Assembly: GCA_903970405.1 (NCBI GenBank)
Contig: CAJCIT010000027.1
Span: forward strand, 1 to 60,247
Origin: Acidobacteriaceae bacterium
Lineage (GTDB): Bacteria; Acidobacteriota; Terriglobia; Bryobacterales; Bryobacteraceae
Length of the DNA: 60,247 bases
Direction: 5' to 3'
The position numbers and the translations under genes are program-made. A model generated the notes under the pieces. The model had not been told where the DNA came from, did no database searches, and worked only from the letters and a program-made list of their open reading frames with translations. Below, piece after piece: positions 1 through 8,092 of this stretch. Each line of letters opens with the position of its first letter. The first letter of the stretch is position 1.

Positions 1-603
1 GGCCAGTTGACTGACGGCCTCGGCAACACTGTCGACTTCAAGAACACCATCATTATCATGACCTCGAACCTCGGCGCGCGTTTCCTCGATAAGCGCGGCC
101 AGATCGGGTTTGCGTCGCCCACCGCCGGCGGCGCCATTCCGCAAAAGATCGAAGACATGGTGCTCGGCGAGGTGAAGCGCGCTTTCAATCCGGAATTTCT
201 GAACCGTCTGGATGAGGTCATCCTCTTTACGTCGCTCACGGACGAAGAGCTGCTGCAGATCATGTTCCTGCTGGTCGATCAGGTGAACGTCAACCTGGCC
301 ACCAAGCAGATCAAGATGCGTCTTCATGTAGACGCCGCGAAATACATCCTCGAAAAGACGTGTGGCGACCGCAGCTATGGCGCTCGGCCGTTGCGCCGCG
401 CCCTTCAGAAGTACGTCGAGGATCCGCTTTCCGAAGCGCTGATCCAGGGCACGCTGCCGCGTCCCGCCGAACTGGACGTCTACCTGGGAGACAACGGACT
501 CTACTGTCGTCAGATAGGCGATCTAGAGGGCCAGCCCGTGGTTGTGGGCGAAGGCGACCTCGCCGTGGCCACGCAAGGCCTACCGCTCTACCTCTTTTCG
601 TAG
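1..603 (+). CDS. clpC: ClpC-type AAA+ protease ATPase subunit, C-terminal part (5' end outside window)
   Basis: This is the carboxy-terminal 200 residues of a Clp/Hsp100 unfoldase that feeds substrates to ClpP in the cytoplasm. The frame is open from base 1 and ends at TAG 601-603. The second AAA+ module is seen from the sensor-1 region (IIIMTSNLGAR), through the arginine-finger segment (RAFNPEFLNRLDE), to the sensor-2 motif GARPLRR of the D2-small domain. The wording SNLGAR...VKRAFNPEFLNRLDEV fits ClpC better than ClpB, but the diagnostic N-domain and middle domain lie outside. A tail of about 50 residues follows the usual end of the D2-small domain and is not recognised. A palindromic repeat lies directly behind the stop. 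Confidence 0.85.
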   Translation, partial: GQLTDGLGNTVDFKNTIIIMTSNLGARFLDKRGQIGFASPTAGGAIPQKIEDMVLGEVKRAFNPEFLNRLDEVILFTSLTDEELLQIMFLLVDQVNVNLATKQIKMRLHVDAAKYILEKTCGDRSYGARPLRRALQKYVEDPLSEALIQGTLPRPAELDVYLGDNGLYCRQIGDLEGQPVVVGEGDLAVATQGLPLYLFS

Positions 604-623
604 TAGCCTGACTTAGTCGCTGA

Positions 624-716
624 CGCCTTCAGAGCCGCGACCGTCAGGGAGCGACCGGTTGTCCGGGCAAGACTTGCTTCAGCAGTCGCTCCCTGACGGT
701 CGCGGCTCTGAAGGCG
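624..716. repeat. Family A palindromic repeat (REP/BIME-like), full copy
   Basis: The left arm at 624-660 (CGCCTTCAGAGCCGCGACC...) is repeated in inverted form at about 684-716, so RNA from either strand folds into a long hairpin. Arms of about 33-37 bases are separated by about 25 unrelated bases. A shorter half copy lies at 754-776. The same arms recur at 2676-2770, 12294-12390, 29067-29149 and 33783-33873 and as halves elsewhere. It sits between the clpC-like gene and the serine hydrolase and could stabilise or end the upstream transcript. Confidence 0.85.
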
Positions 717-841
717 TGGGCGCGTGTTGTTTTTGTCTCCAGGATTTTCACACGCTCTCACGGTCGCGGCTCGGCCGTGGTCATTTCTCCGCCGTCGATT
801 TACACTCGAGCACCAAGTCTGTTACAACGGGAACGCCCACA

Positions 842-2656
842 ATGAATCCTGCCCATCCACCAATGACATGGCGGCGCACGGCTGTCGCCGCCTGCCTGCT
901 CTACACTCTGTCCGCAAATGCCCAAACCCAAGGCATCGATGTCACAGCCAAGCTTGACGGTTTCGATGCTTACATGGCCAAGACGCTGAAGGACTGGAAT
1001 GCACCTGGCGTCGGCGTCGGCATTGTTGTGAACGACAAGCTTGTGTTTGCCAAGGGCTACGGCTATCGGGACTACGAAAAGAAACTCCCCTTCACAGCGG
1101 GCACCATGAGCCCTATCGCTTCGAATACGAAGCTCTTTACGGCGGTCGCGGCGGGCATGCTGGTTGAGGAAGGCAAGCTCACCTGGGACAAGCCGGTTCG
1201 CGACTCCGTGCCGTCCATCCGGTTCTATAACGACCAACTCAACAACTCAGTGACGTTGCGCGATATGCTCTCGCACCGCACTGGTATCACCCGCCATGAC
1301 ACCATCTGGTACAAGTCTGACTTCACGCGCAAGGAACTGTTCGAAAAGCTAGCGTATCTGGAGCCGGAGCAGCCGCTGCGCCAGAGATTTCTCTATAACA
1401 ACCTGATGTTCGCGGCGGCCGGCTACCTCATTGAACTGCAATCGGGGAAAACTTGGGAACAGTTTGTCCGGGAGCGAATCCTTGAGCCGCTTCAGATGAC
1501 CTCCACCAGTTACTCAATCGCCGACATGTTGAAGCGCCCGGAATTCGGGGTCGGGTTCACTGAGCGGCGAGACTCGTTTGAACTCTACCGGATCCCCTAC
1601 TACGAAGACATTGGCGGCGTGGCGCCGTGCGGCGCCATCGTTTCCAACATCGAAGACATGTCACACTGGCTGATCGCGTTGATGAACGGCGGCAAGTATA
1701 ACGGCAGGCAGGTGCTTCCGCCCGAGGTCTTGAAGGCAACGCTGGAGCCGGCGATCGCGCTCCCGAATGTCGGCCTCGAAACCAGAGGCTGGGCGGAAGT
1801 CCTCAATGCGGCTTACGGAATGGGCCGCGAAACGGCGTCTTACCGCGGACACCTGATTACTCTTCACGGAGGCGATTTGCCGGGCTTCCACACCCAGGTC
1901 TCTTTCATGCCGCAGGAGCATATCGGCGTCATCGTTTTTGAAATCGGCAACCACAGCCAGCCGCTTTACAACATCGTTACCTACAACGTCTACGAACGAT
2001 TGCTGGGTATGAGCCTTACTCCGTGGAGCGAACGTCAACTCGATATCCGGCTGAAGAATAAGAAGGCCGAGACAGAATCGCGAACAAAGAAAAATGAAGG
2101 CCGCGTTCCGGATACGAAACCGTCGCATGCCTTGGCTGATTATGCCGGATCCTATGAGAACACAGCCTATGGGGTTATGAAGATTGGACTCAAGGACAAC
2201 CAACTCCAATTCGATTTCCACAAAATCCGAATGCCCATGACCCAATTCCACTACGACCGTTTCGATACACCCGATGACGAGCAGGACGGGGAATGGTCAG
2301 TCAACTTCCGAACGAATCCGCAGGGCGATATCGACCAGGCGGTGATGTCACTGGATGAAGGCGAAGCGGTGTTTCTCCGCAAGCCGGAAAGTATTGACTC
2401 GAAGTTGATGACCCAGTTCGCGGGCAACTACTTGTTGCCCGGCGGCTCAACGTTCCAGATTGTGCTCAACCCGGATGGGACTTTGTCGGCGGTGCTGCCC
2501 GGCCAGGCGGCGCTTCCGTTGATCCACACCAAGGGCTTTGCGTTCCGCACGCCCCAGTTTTCCGACCTCATCCTGGAGTTCGTGGTTCAGGACGGTCAAG
2601 TCAAGGCGCTGAAACAAAGGGACCCTTCCGGCGAGTTTACGTTTCCGAAGAAATAG
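842..2656 (+). CDS. Secreted serine hydrolase, beta-lactamase class C / penicillin-binding-protein-like, with C-terminal extension
   Basis: This is a serine hydrolase of the class C beta-lactamase/DD-peptidase/esterase fold, probably exported. The start ATG 842 is preferred because the open frame further upstream only reads through the palindromic repeat; it gives 604 residues with a signal peptide (RRTAVAACLLYTLSANAQ). The catalytic SxxK motif is SNTK (S94, K97), the second motif is YNN (Y185) and the third motif HGG is at 342-344. The last 150-170 residues form a beta-rich extension of the DUF3471 type found behind such domains. The natural substrate cannot be read from sequence: peptidoglycan peptides, D-amino-acid esters or small esters are all possible. 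No partner gene is adjacent. Confidence 0.85.
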   Translation: MNPAHPPMTWRRTAVAACLLYTLSANAQTQGIDVTAKLDGFDAYMAKTLKDWNAPGVGVGIVVNDKLVFAKGYGYRDYEKKLPFTAGTMSPIASNTKLFTAVAAGMLVEEGKLTWDKPVRDSVPSIRFYNDQLNNSVTLRDMLSHRTGITRHDTIWYKSDFTRKELFEKLAYLEPEQPLRQRFLYNNLMFAAAGYLIELQSGKTWEQFVRERILEPLQMTSTSYSIADMLKRPEFGVGFTERRDSFELYRIPYYEDIGGVAPCGAIVSNIEDMSHWLIALMNGGKYNGRQVLPPEVLKATLEPAIALPNVGLETRGWAEVLNAAYGMGRETASYRGHLITLHGGDLPGFHTQVSFMPQEHIGVIVFEIGNHSQPLYNIVTYNVYERLLGMSLTPWSERQLDIRLKNKKAETESRTKKNEGRVPDTKPSHALADYAGSYENTAYGVMKIGLKDNQLQFDFHKIRMPMTQFHYDRFDTPDDEQDGEWSVNFRTNPQGDIDQAVMSLDEGEAVFLRKPESIDSKLMTQFAGNYLLPGGSTFQIVLNPDGTLSAVLPGQAALPLIHTKGFAFRTPQFSDLILEFVVQDGQVKALKQRDPSGEFTFPKK

Positions 2657-2675
2657 CGAATACGAACGCACACAG

Positions 2676-2770
2676 CCCTACTGAGCCGCAACCGTCAGAG
2701 AGCGACCGGTTTATATGACAGAACCCCACTAACCGGTCGCTCCCTGACGGTCGCGGCTCAGTAGGCGTGG
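2676..2770. repeat. Family A palindromic repeat, full copy between convergent genes
   Basis: Left arm from 2676 (CTGAGCCGCAACCGTCAGAG...) and right arm ending near 2770 (...CTGACGGTCGCGGCTCAGTAGGCG) form an inverted pair around a short spacer. It lies between the ends of the serine hydrolase (plus) and lnt (minus), where a hairpin could end transcription from both sides. No T-rich tract follows, so a terminator role is inference. Confidence 0.8.
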
Positions 2771-2787
2771 CTCGGAAGGGGTTGCGG

Positions 2788-4395
2788 TCAACGGTCCCGG
2801 CTCAAGAGGGCCTGGGACGGAACTGGTGAACCGGTTGAAATAAGACCTGCGGCTAAGGCGGTCAGGAGCAGGCTCACACCGAGCGCGCCCCAGGCGAACC
2901 AGTCGCCCGTCTTTGTGTAGAAGGTCTGCTCGGTGACGCGGCCGTAGGAGAGCAAGGCGGCGGCGAGGGTGTAAGGCGGCAACCGGCGCCGGACGCGGCC
3001 CCCGGGATCGATCACCGCCGTGATGCCGTCATTGGTGGACCGCACAATGAAGCGCCGGTTCTCCACGGCGCGCATGCGTACCAGACTCAGGTGTTGGCCA
3101 TAGGCGGCGCTGTGGCCGAAGTAGCCGTCATTCGAGAGATTGAATAAAACGTCTGCGCCCTGGGCGGCAAACTGGCGGACCCCTTGCGGGAAGGCCGATT
3201 CGTAACAGATGAAGACGCCCAACCGTCCGTCGGGCGAGTCCAGCACCTTCGCTTCACGGCCAGGGACGAAGTCGCCAATCTCACGCGAGATCCGGTTCAC
3301 CCAACTGAAAAGCGGCGGAATGAATTCGCCGAACGGGACGAGATGAATTTTGTCATAACGGCCAGCTTCCCGGCCGCCGGGGATCAGCAAAACGGCCGAG
3401 TTTAAGGGATCATGTTCCGGCGTGTAGGCGACGGTGCCGAAGAGGAAACTGCGGTCCCGGGCCAGCGCGCGGGCCTCGCGTTGAAACTCGGGGTCGTCGT
3501 AATAGTAGACAGGCCCCGGCACCTCCGGCCAGACCACCAGCGGGGCGGGGAAGGATCTGGAGAGAGCGAGCAGGCGATCTTCGTAGGTTCGCCAGCCTTC
3601 GCTGGTCCAAACGGTTTCCGGATCTACATTGGGCTGCACTACCAGCGCCTGATCGGTGGTTGGGAGGCCTACTGGAACCGGCGGAAGCAGGAGCAACAAG
3701 GGCAAGACCAGGAGCGGCGCAAGGACGACGCGCTTTCTTCTGAGCAACACGCAGGCGAGCGCGGCCGAGAGCATAACCAGGACGAATGAAACCCCGTAGA
3801 CGCCGGTGAACGGCGCCACGCGCAACGGTACGGACATGTCGATGGCCGCATTCCCCAGCGCCAGCCAAGCGAAGCCAAACGTGCCGTGAGTGCGTTCGAT
3901 GCCGGCCCATAGAAGCGCGACAGCGGGCAAAACGTACCAACGGTGCATCAATGGACCAGCAAGGGTGGCGAACAGGCCCATGTGAATCGCCTTCAGGGCG
4001 CAAAAGAGGCAGAAGCTAAACCAGGCGAGCCACGGCGAGAGGTAGCCGTGGACATGCAGGACGAACTCGATCCACGGACAGACAGCAAACCAGTACACCA
4101 CTCCGGCAACCCAGCCGAAAAGGAAGCGAGAGGCGGCGCCGCGGGAAGTGAATTTTAGCCGCTGCTTTCCGCGGCCGCTCCCTGACGGTCGCGGCTCAGT
4201 TGGCGGGCTCCAGCGCCGCGCGGCCACGATGAGGAGCGGAGTCAAGGCAAACGGGGCGAGTAAGTGGAAATCGAACGGCGGGAAACAGAGAAAGAGCAGA
4301 ACTCCCGTCAGGACGGAAAGCAAGCTATCGAAGAGAGCGTGTTCAAGGGCATTTTGCGGCGTCAGGCGACTGGGCCGCCATTTTGGCGCGATCAC
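2788..4395 (-). CDS. lnt: Apolipoprotein N-acyltransferase
   Basis: Lnt transfers the third acyl chain to the N-terminal cysteine of lipoproteins in the inner membrane. The 535-residue protein has hydrophobic segments through about residue 240 and then a nitrilase-type domain with the expected triad: E291 (VVWPEVPGP), K349 (YDKIHLVPFGEF) and C398 (GVFICYESAFP). A further hydrophobic segment follows near the C terminus. The start is GTG 4395, which overlaps the lipA stop as GTGA, so translation is probably coupled. Residues about 64-74 (PTEPRPSGSGR) are encoded by a half palindromic repeat inserted in frame in the loop between the first hydrophobic segments; essential residues are untouched, so the enzyme should work. 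Confidence 0.92.
   Translation of the reverse strand: MIAPKWRPSRLTPQNALEHALFDSLLSVLTGVLLFLCFPPFDFHLLAPFALTPLLIVAARRWSPPTEPRPSGSGRGKQRLKFTSRGAASRFLFGWVAGVVYWFAVCPWIEFVLHVHGYLSPWLAWFSFCLFCALKAIHMGLFATLAGPLMHRWYVLPAVALLWAGIERTHGTFGFAWLALGNAAIDMSVPLRVAPFTGVYGVSFVLVMLSAALACVLLRRKRVVLAPLLVLPLLLLLPPVPVGLPTTDQALVVQPNVDPETVWTSEGWRTYEDRLLALSRSFPAPLVVWPEVPGPVYYYDDPEFQREARALARDRSFLFGTVAYTPEHDPLNSAVLLIPGGREAGRYDKIHLVPFGEFIPPLFSWVNRISREIGDFVPGREAKVLDSPDGRLGVFICYESAFPQGVRQFAAQGADVLFNLSNDGYFGHSAAYGQHLSLVRMRAVENRRFIVRSTNDGITAVIDPGGRVRRRLPPYTLAAALLSYGRVTEQTFYTKTGDWFAWGALGVSLLLTALAAGLISTGSPVPSQALLSRDR
4174..4206. repeat. Half copy of family A repeat inside lnt
   Basis: The plus strand reads GCTCCCTGACGGTCGCGG then CTCAG, the right arm of the dispersed palindrome. 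On the coding strand it gives the in-frame peptide EPRPSGSGR within Lnt. It is the only copy of the family in this window lying inside an intact gene. Confidence 0.85.
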
Positions 4396-5309
4396 CCGGC
4401 GGCGCCCTCGGCCTCTTCGCTGACCAGGTCAGCCATGTACGAGCTGCGGACGAAGGGTCCGCTGAAGACCATCCTGAAGCCGAGACTCAGTCCGAACTGC
4501 CGATAGCGTTCGAACTGTTCTGGCGTGACGTACTCGGAGACAGGGAGGTTGCGGCGGGTGGGCTGCAGGTATTGGCCGATGGTGGCAACATCGACGTTCG
4601 AAGCAAGGACATCGGCGAGGAGTTCCTGGACTTCGGCGGGGGTTTCGCCCAAGCCGGCCATGAGGCCGGATTTGGTGAGCGCTTCCGGGCGGTAGCGCTT
4701 CGCGAAGGCCAGGACGTCAAGCGACTGCCGGTAGTCGGCTTGCGGGCGGACGCGGCGGTAAAGTCGCGAGACGGTCTCCATGTTGTGGTTGAAGACGTGC
4801 GGCCCGGCATCGAGCACGCGCGCGACGGCCTCCATGTCGCCACAGAAATCAGGCGTCAGGACTTCGACGCGCGCCGCGGGCAGGGCCGCGCGAACTTCGC
4901 GAACGGTTTCGGCAAAGTGATGCGAGCCGCCATCCGCCAGGTCGTCGCGATTGACGGCGGTGATGACAACGTAGCGCAAGCCCATGCGCGCGGCCATCTC
5001 GGCGACGTGCCGGGGCTCACGCGGATCAAGAGTGAACTCGCGCTTGGCCGCCGAACCCTTCGGCACGGAGCAGAAGCCGCAGCCGCGGGTACAAAGATTG
5101 CCCAGAATCATGAAAGTGGCCGCGCCGCGATGGAAGCACTCATGTATATTCGGGCAGCGGGCGGATTCGCAGACGGTGTGAAGGTTCAGTTGGCGGAGCT
5201 GCTGCTTGAGCTCTTGAACGGACTGAAAGTGCGTTTCGCCTTTCCGCAGCCACGGCGGCAATCTCGGCTGAGGAAGGGAAGCAATTTGGACCAGGGATTC
5301 AGGCGGCAC
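4392..5309 (-). CDS. lipA: Lipoyl synthase (radical SAM)
   Basis: LipA inserts two sulfur atoms into protein-bound octanoyl groups to make lipoyl cofactors for 2-oxoacid dehydrogenases and the glycine cleavage system. At 305 residues it has normal length. The auxiliary cluster ligands are C47, C52 and C58 (CESARCPNIHEC), the radical SAM cluster ligands are C73, C77 and C80 (CTRGCGFC), and the conserved C-terminal RSSY serine near residue 289 is present. The gene lies between a SPOR-domain protein and lnt, with a 4-base overlap to the latter. No lipB is seen in the window. Confidence 0.95.
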   Translation of the reverse strand: MPPESLVQIASLPQPRLPPWLRKGETHFQSVQELKQQLRQLNLHTVCESARCPNIHECFHRGAATFMILGNLCTRGCGFCSVPKGSAAKREFTLDPREPRHVAEMAARMGLRYVVITAVNRDDLADGGSHHFAETVREVRAALPAARVEVLTPDFCGDMEAVARVLDAGPHVFNHNMETVSRLYRRVRPQADYRQSLDVLAFAKRYRPEALTKSGLMAGLGETPAEVQELLADVLASNVDVATIGQYLQPTRRNLPVSEYVTPEQFERYRQFGLSLGFRMVFSGPFVRSSYMADLVSEEAEGAAG

Positions 5310-5389
5310 GAACCTACCAGTTTCGCACGCAAGAGCGAACAGCAGGAAGCGGGAAGACGGCGGGCGTGCGCCGGCAAAATGAATCCAGC

Positions 5390-6061
5390 TTAAAACGTGC
5401 GCTGGATCATGCCTGTAAAACCCTTCTTCGTCAAGGCTTCGCGACGCGCGGCAAGGTCGCTGTTGTCTTTGATGGGGCCTACCAGAACGCGGAAGAGTTT
5501 ATCGTCGCCGGGCTTGGCGGCGACATGCGCGGGGAAGCCGGCTTTGGTCAGCACATCGGCCACGGCTTCGGCCGATTCTCGCTTTTCGGCCGCCACTTGC
5601 AGGAAGCGCTGGCCGGGTTCGGGGGTGAAAAGCTCATTCGAACGGGGCGCGGGGAGATCGGGCAGCGGGGCAAAGGCGGGGCCAGCCTTCTGTGCCGTTC
5701 CCTTGTCGTTGCCAGGCTTGGGCCTAGGGTGCGTGTCCTCGCGGGCGCCAGCCGCTTCCTGCCTTCCGGAATCGGCCTTCTCGACAACGGGCTGAGGCGC
5801 CGCCTCAGGCTTTGTCGTGGATTGATCTGCCACGGCAGGAGCGGCGTCAGGCGGATCGAGAGATCTTGTTTGCGCGCCGGCAGAGGTGGCGGGTATGTTT
5901 GGCGCCACCGCATCCATGGCCCGCTTATTGAACGAGCCGCGGCCCAGCATATACCCCGCCAGGAAGAATACGCCCAACAGCACCGCTATGATGAAGAAGA
6001 TTCCGAGCAACTGTTTATTGCCCAGGAGAAATTCAGTTTCGCCGTCCGCATTCCGAGACAT
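5390..6061 (-). CDS. Membrane-anchored SPOR-domain protein
   Basis: A 223-residue single-pass protein. The start ATG 6061 is chosen because AGG lies 7 bases upstream and the next possible start only adds residues of odd composition. A short cytoplasmic N terminus precedes one membrane segment (about residues 17-41, LLGIFFIIAVLLGVFFLAGY). A long Pro/Ala-rich linker leads to a C-terminal SPOR domain (about 150-223, beginning RFLQVAAEK). SPOR domains bind denuded septal glycan, so a role in cell division or envelope is likely. It is the first gene of a probable SPOR-lipA-lnt unit, with 80 bases before lipA. Confidence 0.8.
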   Translation of the reverse strand: MSRNADGETEFLLGNKQLLGIFFIIAVLLGVFFLAGYMLGRGSFNKRAMDAVAPNIPATSAGAQTRSLDPPDAAPAVADQSTTKPEAAPQPVVEKADSGRQEAAGAREDTHPRPKPGNDKGTAQKAGPAFAPLPDLPAPRSNELFTPEPGQRFLQVAAEKRESAEAVADVLTKAGFPAHVAAKPGDDKLFRVLVGPIKDNSDLAARREALTKKGFTGMIQRTF

Positions 6062-6157
6062 TTCTACCTGAAATTGTACTTGAGATTCGATTACGATCAA
6101 ACAGACAGTTTTCGCACGGCGCGACGGGTCGCGAAAGCGGCGCCCGCGCGAAATGCC

Positions 6158-7795
6158 TCATTCGGTCGCTTGGGATGCCGGCTCGATGTTGTCGATTTCC
6201 GCCGGAGCGCGCAACGGGAGTTCAAACCAGAATGTCGAGCCGGGGCCCGGGTCGTTATTGAAGGTCCCAATGCGGCCGCCCATCAGTTCCACCAGTTGCT
6301 TGCTGATGGTGAGTCCAAGACCTGTGCCGCCAAAGCGCCGGCGCGTGGTGCCGTCAGCCTGGAAAAAGGCTTCGAAGATCCGCTCGCGCGCGGCTTCGGA
6401 GACGCCGATGCCGGTATCGATGACAGAGCAGCGCACGACATCCTCGAAATCCATCACTGAGAGCTTGACGTGAACCGAGCCGGCCGCCGTGAATTTGATG
6501 GCGTTGGCAATGAGATTGGTGAACACTTGCCGTACCCGGACGCTGTCCCCCACCATGCGGCTGGGCACGTCCGGCGCGATATCCAGCGTGAGTTCCAGAT
6601 TCTTGGCGGTGGCGCGGAGCTTGAGCAGCTTAATCACCGTGCGCAGGCTCTCGCCGATGTCATACTGGCCCTCTTCGAATGAGATGCGGCCCGATTCGAT
6701 CTGAGAGACGTCCAGAATGTCGTTAATGATCGTCAGCAAGTCGTTCGAGCACTGATTAATGGCCTCGGCATACTCCTGCTGGTCCGCATCGAGTCGGGTG
6801 CCGAGCAGCAAGCTCACCATGCCCATGATGCCGTTCATCGGCGTGCGCAGCTCATGCGAGGTGTTGGCCAGGAACTGCTCTTTGAGCTGCGTGGCGTCGC
6901 GGGCGAGTTTGAGGGCTATGCTCAGTTCTTCGTTTTTCCTCTGCAATTCGCGCGCTGATTCCTCCAGCCGCTGCTGCGCCTGTTTGCGGTCCGTGATGTC
7001 GCGTCCGATGCCCTGGACGGCCACCGGCTGGCCGCGGCGGTAGAGAATTCGCGTGCTCACTTCCAGAAACCGGCGGCTGCCGTACTTGGAGACGATGGGC
7101 AGTTCAAAGTGCTGGGTGGGACTGCCCCCCAGATGTGCGCGGATGCTGTCGCGCGTCTGATGGCGGGCTTCGGGAGCCACCAATTGATCGAAGCTGTGGC
7201 CCAGGACTTCGGCCCGGGCATAGCCGGTCAAGTACTCGGCGGCGCGATTGATCGCCAGAATCTTGCCCTTGAGATCGTTGAGAAAGATGACGTCATTGGC
7301 GTTCTCAAACAGCTCACGAAAGCGCTCCTCGCTGCCCTTCAGCGCCTCCTCGGTCAAATGGCGGGCGGTTTCATCCTGAATGACAACCACTCGCAGGTCC
7401 ACCCCGTCCTGGTCAACGGAGAAGGTGACCATGGTGACGACAAGGTCCTGCTGCGATGCGCCGCGCTGGAGGAACGGGCCAACTGTATTCACCGGACGGC
7501 GCAATTCAGTGACCAGATCCTTATTGTCGCGGCGCTCCTCGGGCGAGAAGAGATCCAGCAGCGACATCTCCTTCATCTGCTCAGCGCTGTAACCATAAAG
7601 GGCAACAGCGCTATCGTTCGAGTCCCTGATCTGAAGGGACGATGGTTCATAGACAATCGCCGGCAAGGGATTGTAAAGAAAAACGCGATAGTGGCGCTCG
7701 ATCTGAGCGCGAAGGGCCGATATTTCATCGGCCGCCGCAGCTAGCCCAAACACTTGGTTCTGTGCGGGACTTTGGATGGCTTGGCCTTCCAACAT
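6158..7795 (-). CDS. Soluble PAS-PAS sensor histidine kinase
   Basis: A cytoplasmic sensor kinase of 545 residues without membrane segments. Two PAS domains lie at about 35-145 and 155-275, a linker helix follows, then a HisKA domain with phosphoacceptor H314 (NTSHELRTPMNG) and a HATPase_c domain with N box (NLIANAIKF), G1 box (DTGIGV) and G2 box (GTGLGLTISKQL). There is no receiver domain and no response regulator next door, so the partner is unknown. The start ATG 7795 lacks a clear ribosome-binding site. Four tandem 44-bp repeats lie upstream, between it and the divergent DUF255 gene. Confidence 0.88.
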   Translation of the reverse strand: MLEGQAIQSPAQNQVFGLAAAADEISALRAQIERHYRVFLYNPLPAIVYEPSSLQIRDSNDSAVALYGYSAEQMKEMSLLDLFSPEERRDNKDLVTELRRPVNTVGPFLQRGASQQDLVVTMVTFSVDQDGVDLRVVVIQDETARHLTEEALKGSEERFRELFENANDVIFLNDLKGKILAINRAAEYLTGYARAEVLGHSFDQLVAPEARHQTRDSIRAHLGGSPTQHFELPIVSKYGSRRFLEVSTRILYRRGQPVAVQGIGRDITDRKQAQQRLEESARELQRKNEELSIALKLARDATQLKEQFLANTSHELRTPMNGIMGMVSLLLGTRLDADQQEYAEAINQCSNDLLTIINDILDVSQIESGRISFEEGQYDIGESLRTVIKLLKLRATAKNLELTLDIAPDVPSRMVGDSVRVRQVFTNLIANAIKFTAAGSVHVKLSVMDFEDVVRCSVIDTGIGVSEAARERIFEAFFQADGTTRRRFGGTGLGLTISKQLVELMGGRIGTFNNDPGPGSTFWFELPLRAPAEIDNIEPASQATE

Positions 7796-7912
7796 ACTTA
7801 TAGGTTAAACGTTAAAGGTATCAAGGAAACATCGGCGCGTCTATCGGATAGATCCCATATGCGCTCGGGAATTTCTGGGTTCGGTAAACTAAAGCCGACC
7901 TCTTGCGCCGGG

Positions 7913-8074
7913 CAACGGCCACCGAACGGCCTGTGGGCTTTCGGATAATTCGCGCACAACGGCCACCGAACGGCCTGTGGGCTTTCGGATAATTCGCGCA
8001 CAACGGCCACCGAACGGCCTGTGCGCTTTCGGATGATTCGCGCACAACGGCCACCGAACGGCCTGTGCGCTTTT
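7913..8074. repeat. Four tandem 44-bp repeats upstream of the DUF255 gene
   Basis: Units begin at 7913, 7957, 8001 and 8045 with exact 44-base spacing; the fourth is cut short after about 30 bases. Each unit starts CAACGGCCACCGAACGGCCT and holds the small inverted pair GGCC...GGCC. Units 1-2 share CTGTGGGC and units 3-4 share CTGTGCGC, which suggests stepwise duplication. The array ends about 20 bases before the ATG at 8093 and lies between divergent genes, the place expected for regulatory sites or a transcribed leader. Confidence 0.95.
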
Positions 8075-8092
8075 CCACGGTAACTATCGCAC

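Noticed and set aside
659..841. N-terminal extension of the serine hydrolase frame
   Set aside because: It translates a palindromic repeat (LPDGRGSE) and would bury the signal peptide; ATG 842 is a better start.
4383..6460. Long open frames on the plus strand (336 and 364 codons) opposite lipA and the SPOR gene
   Set aside because: They are antisense to strongly recognised genes in GC-rich DNA, have no family motifs and no ribosome-binding site.
7913..8074. CRISPR array
   Set aside because: The units are directly adjoining 44-base repeats without variable spacers and no cas gene is nearby.
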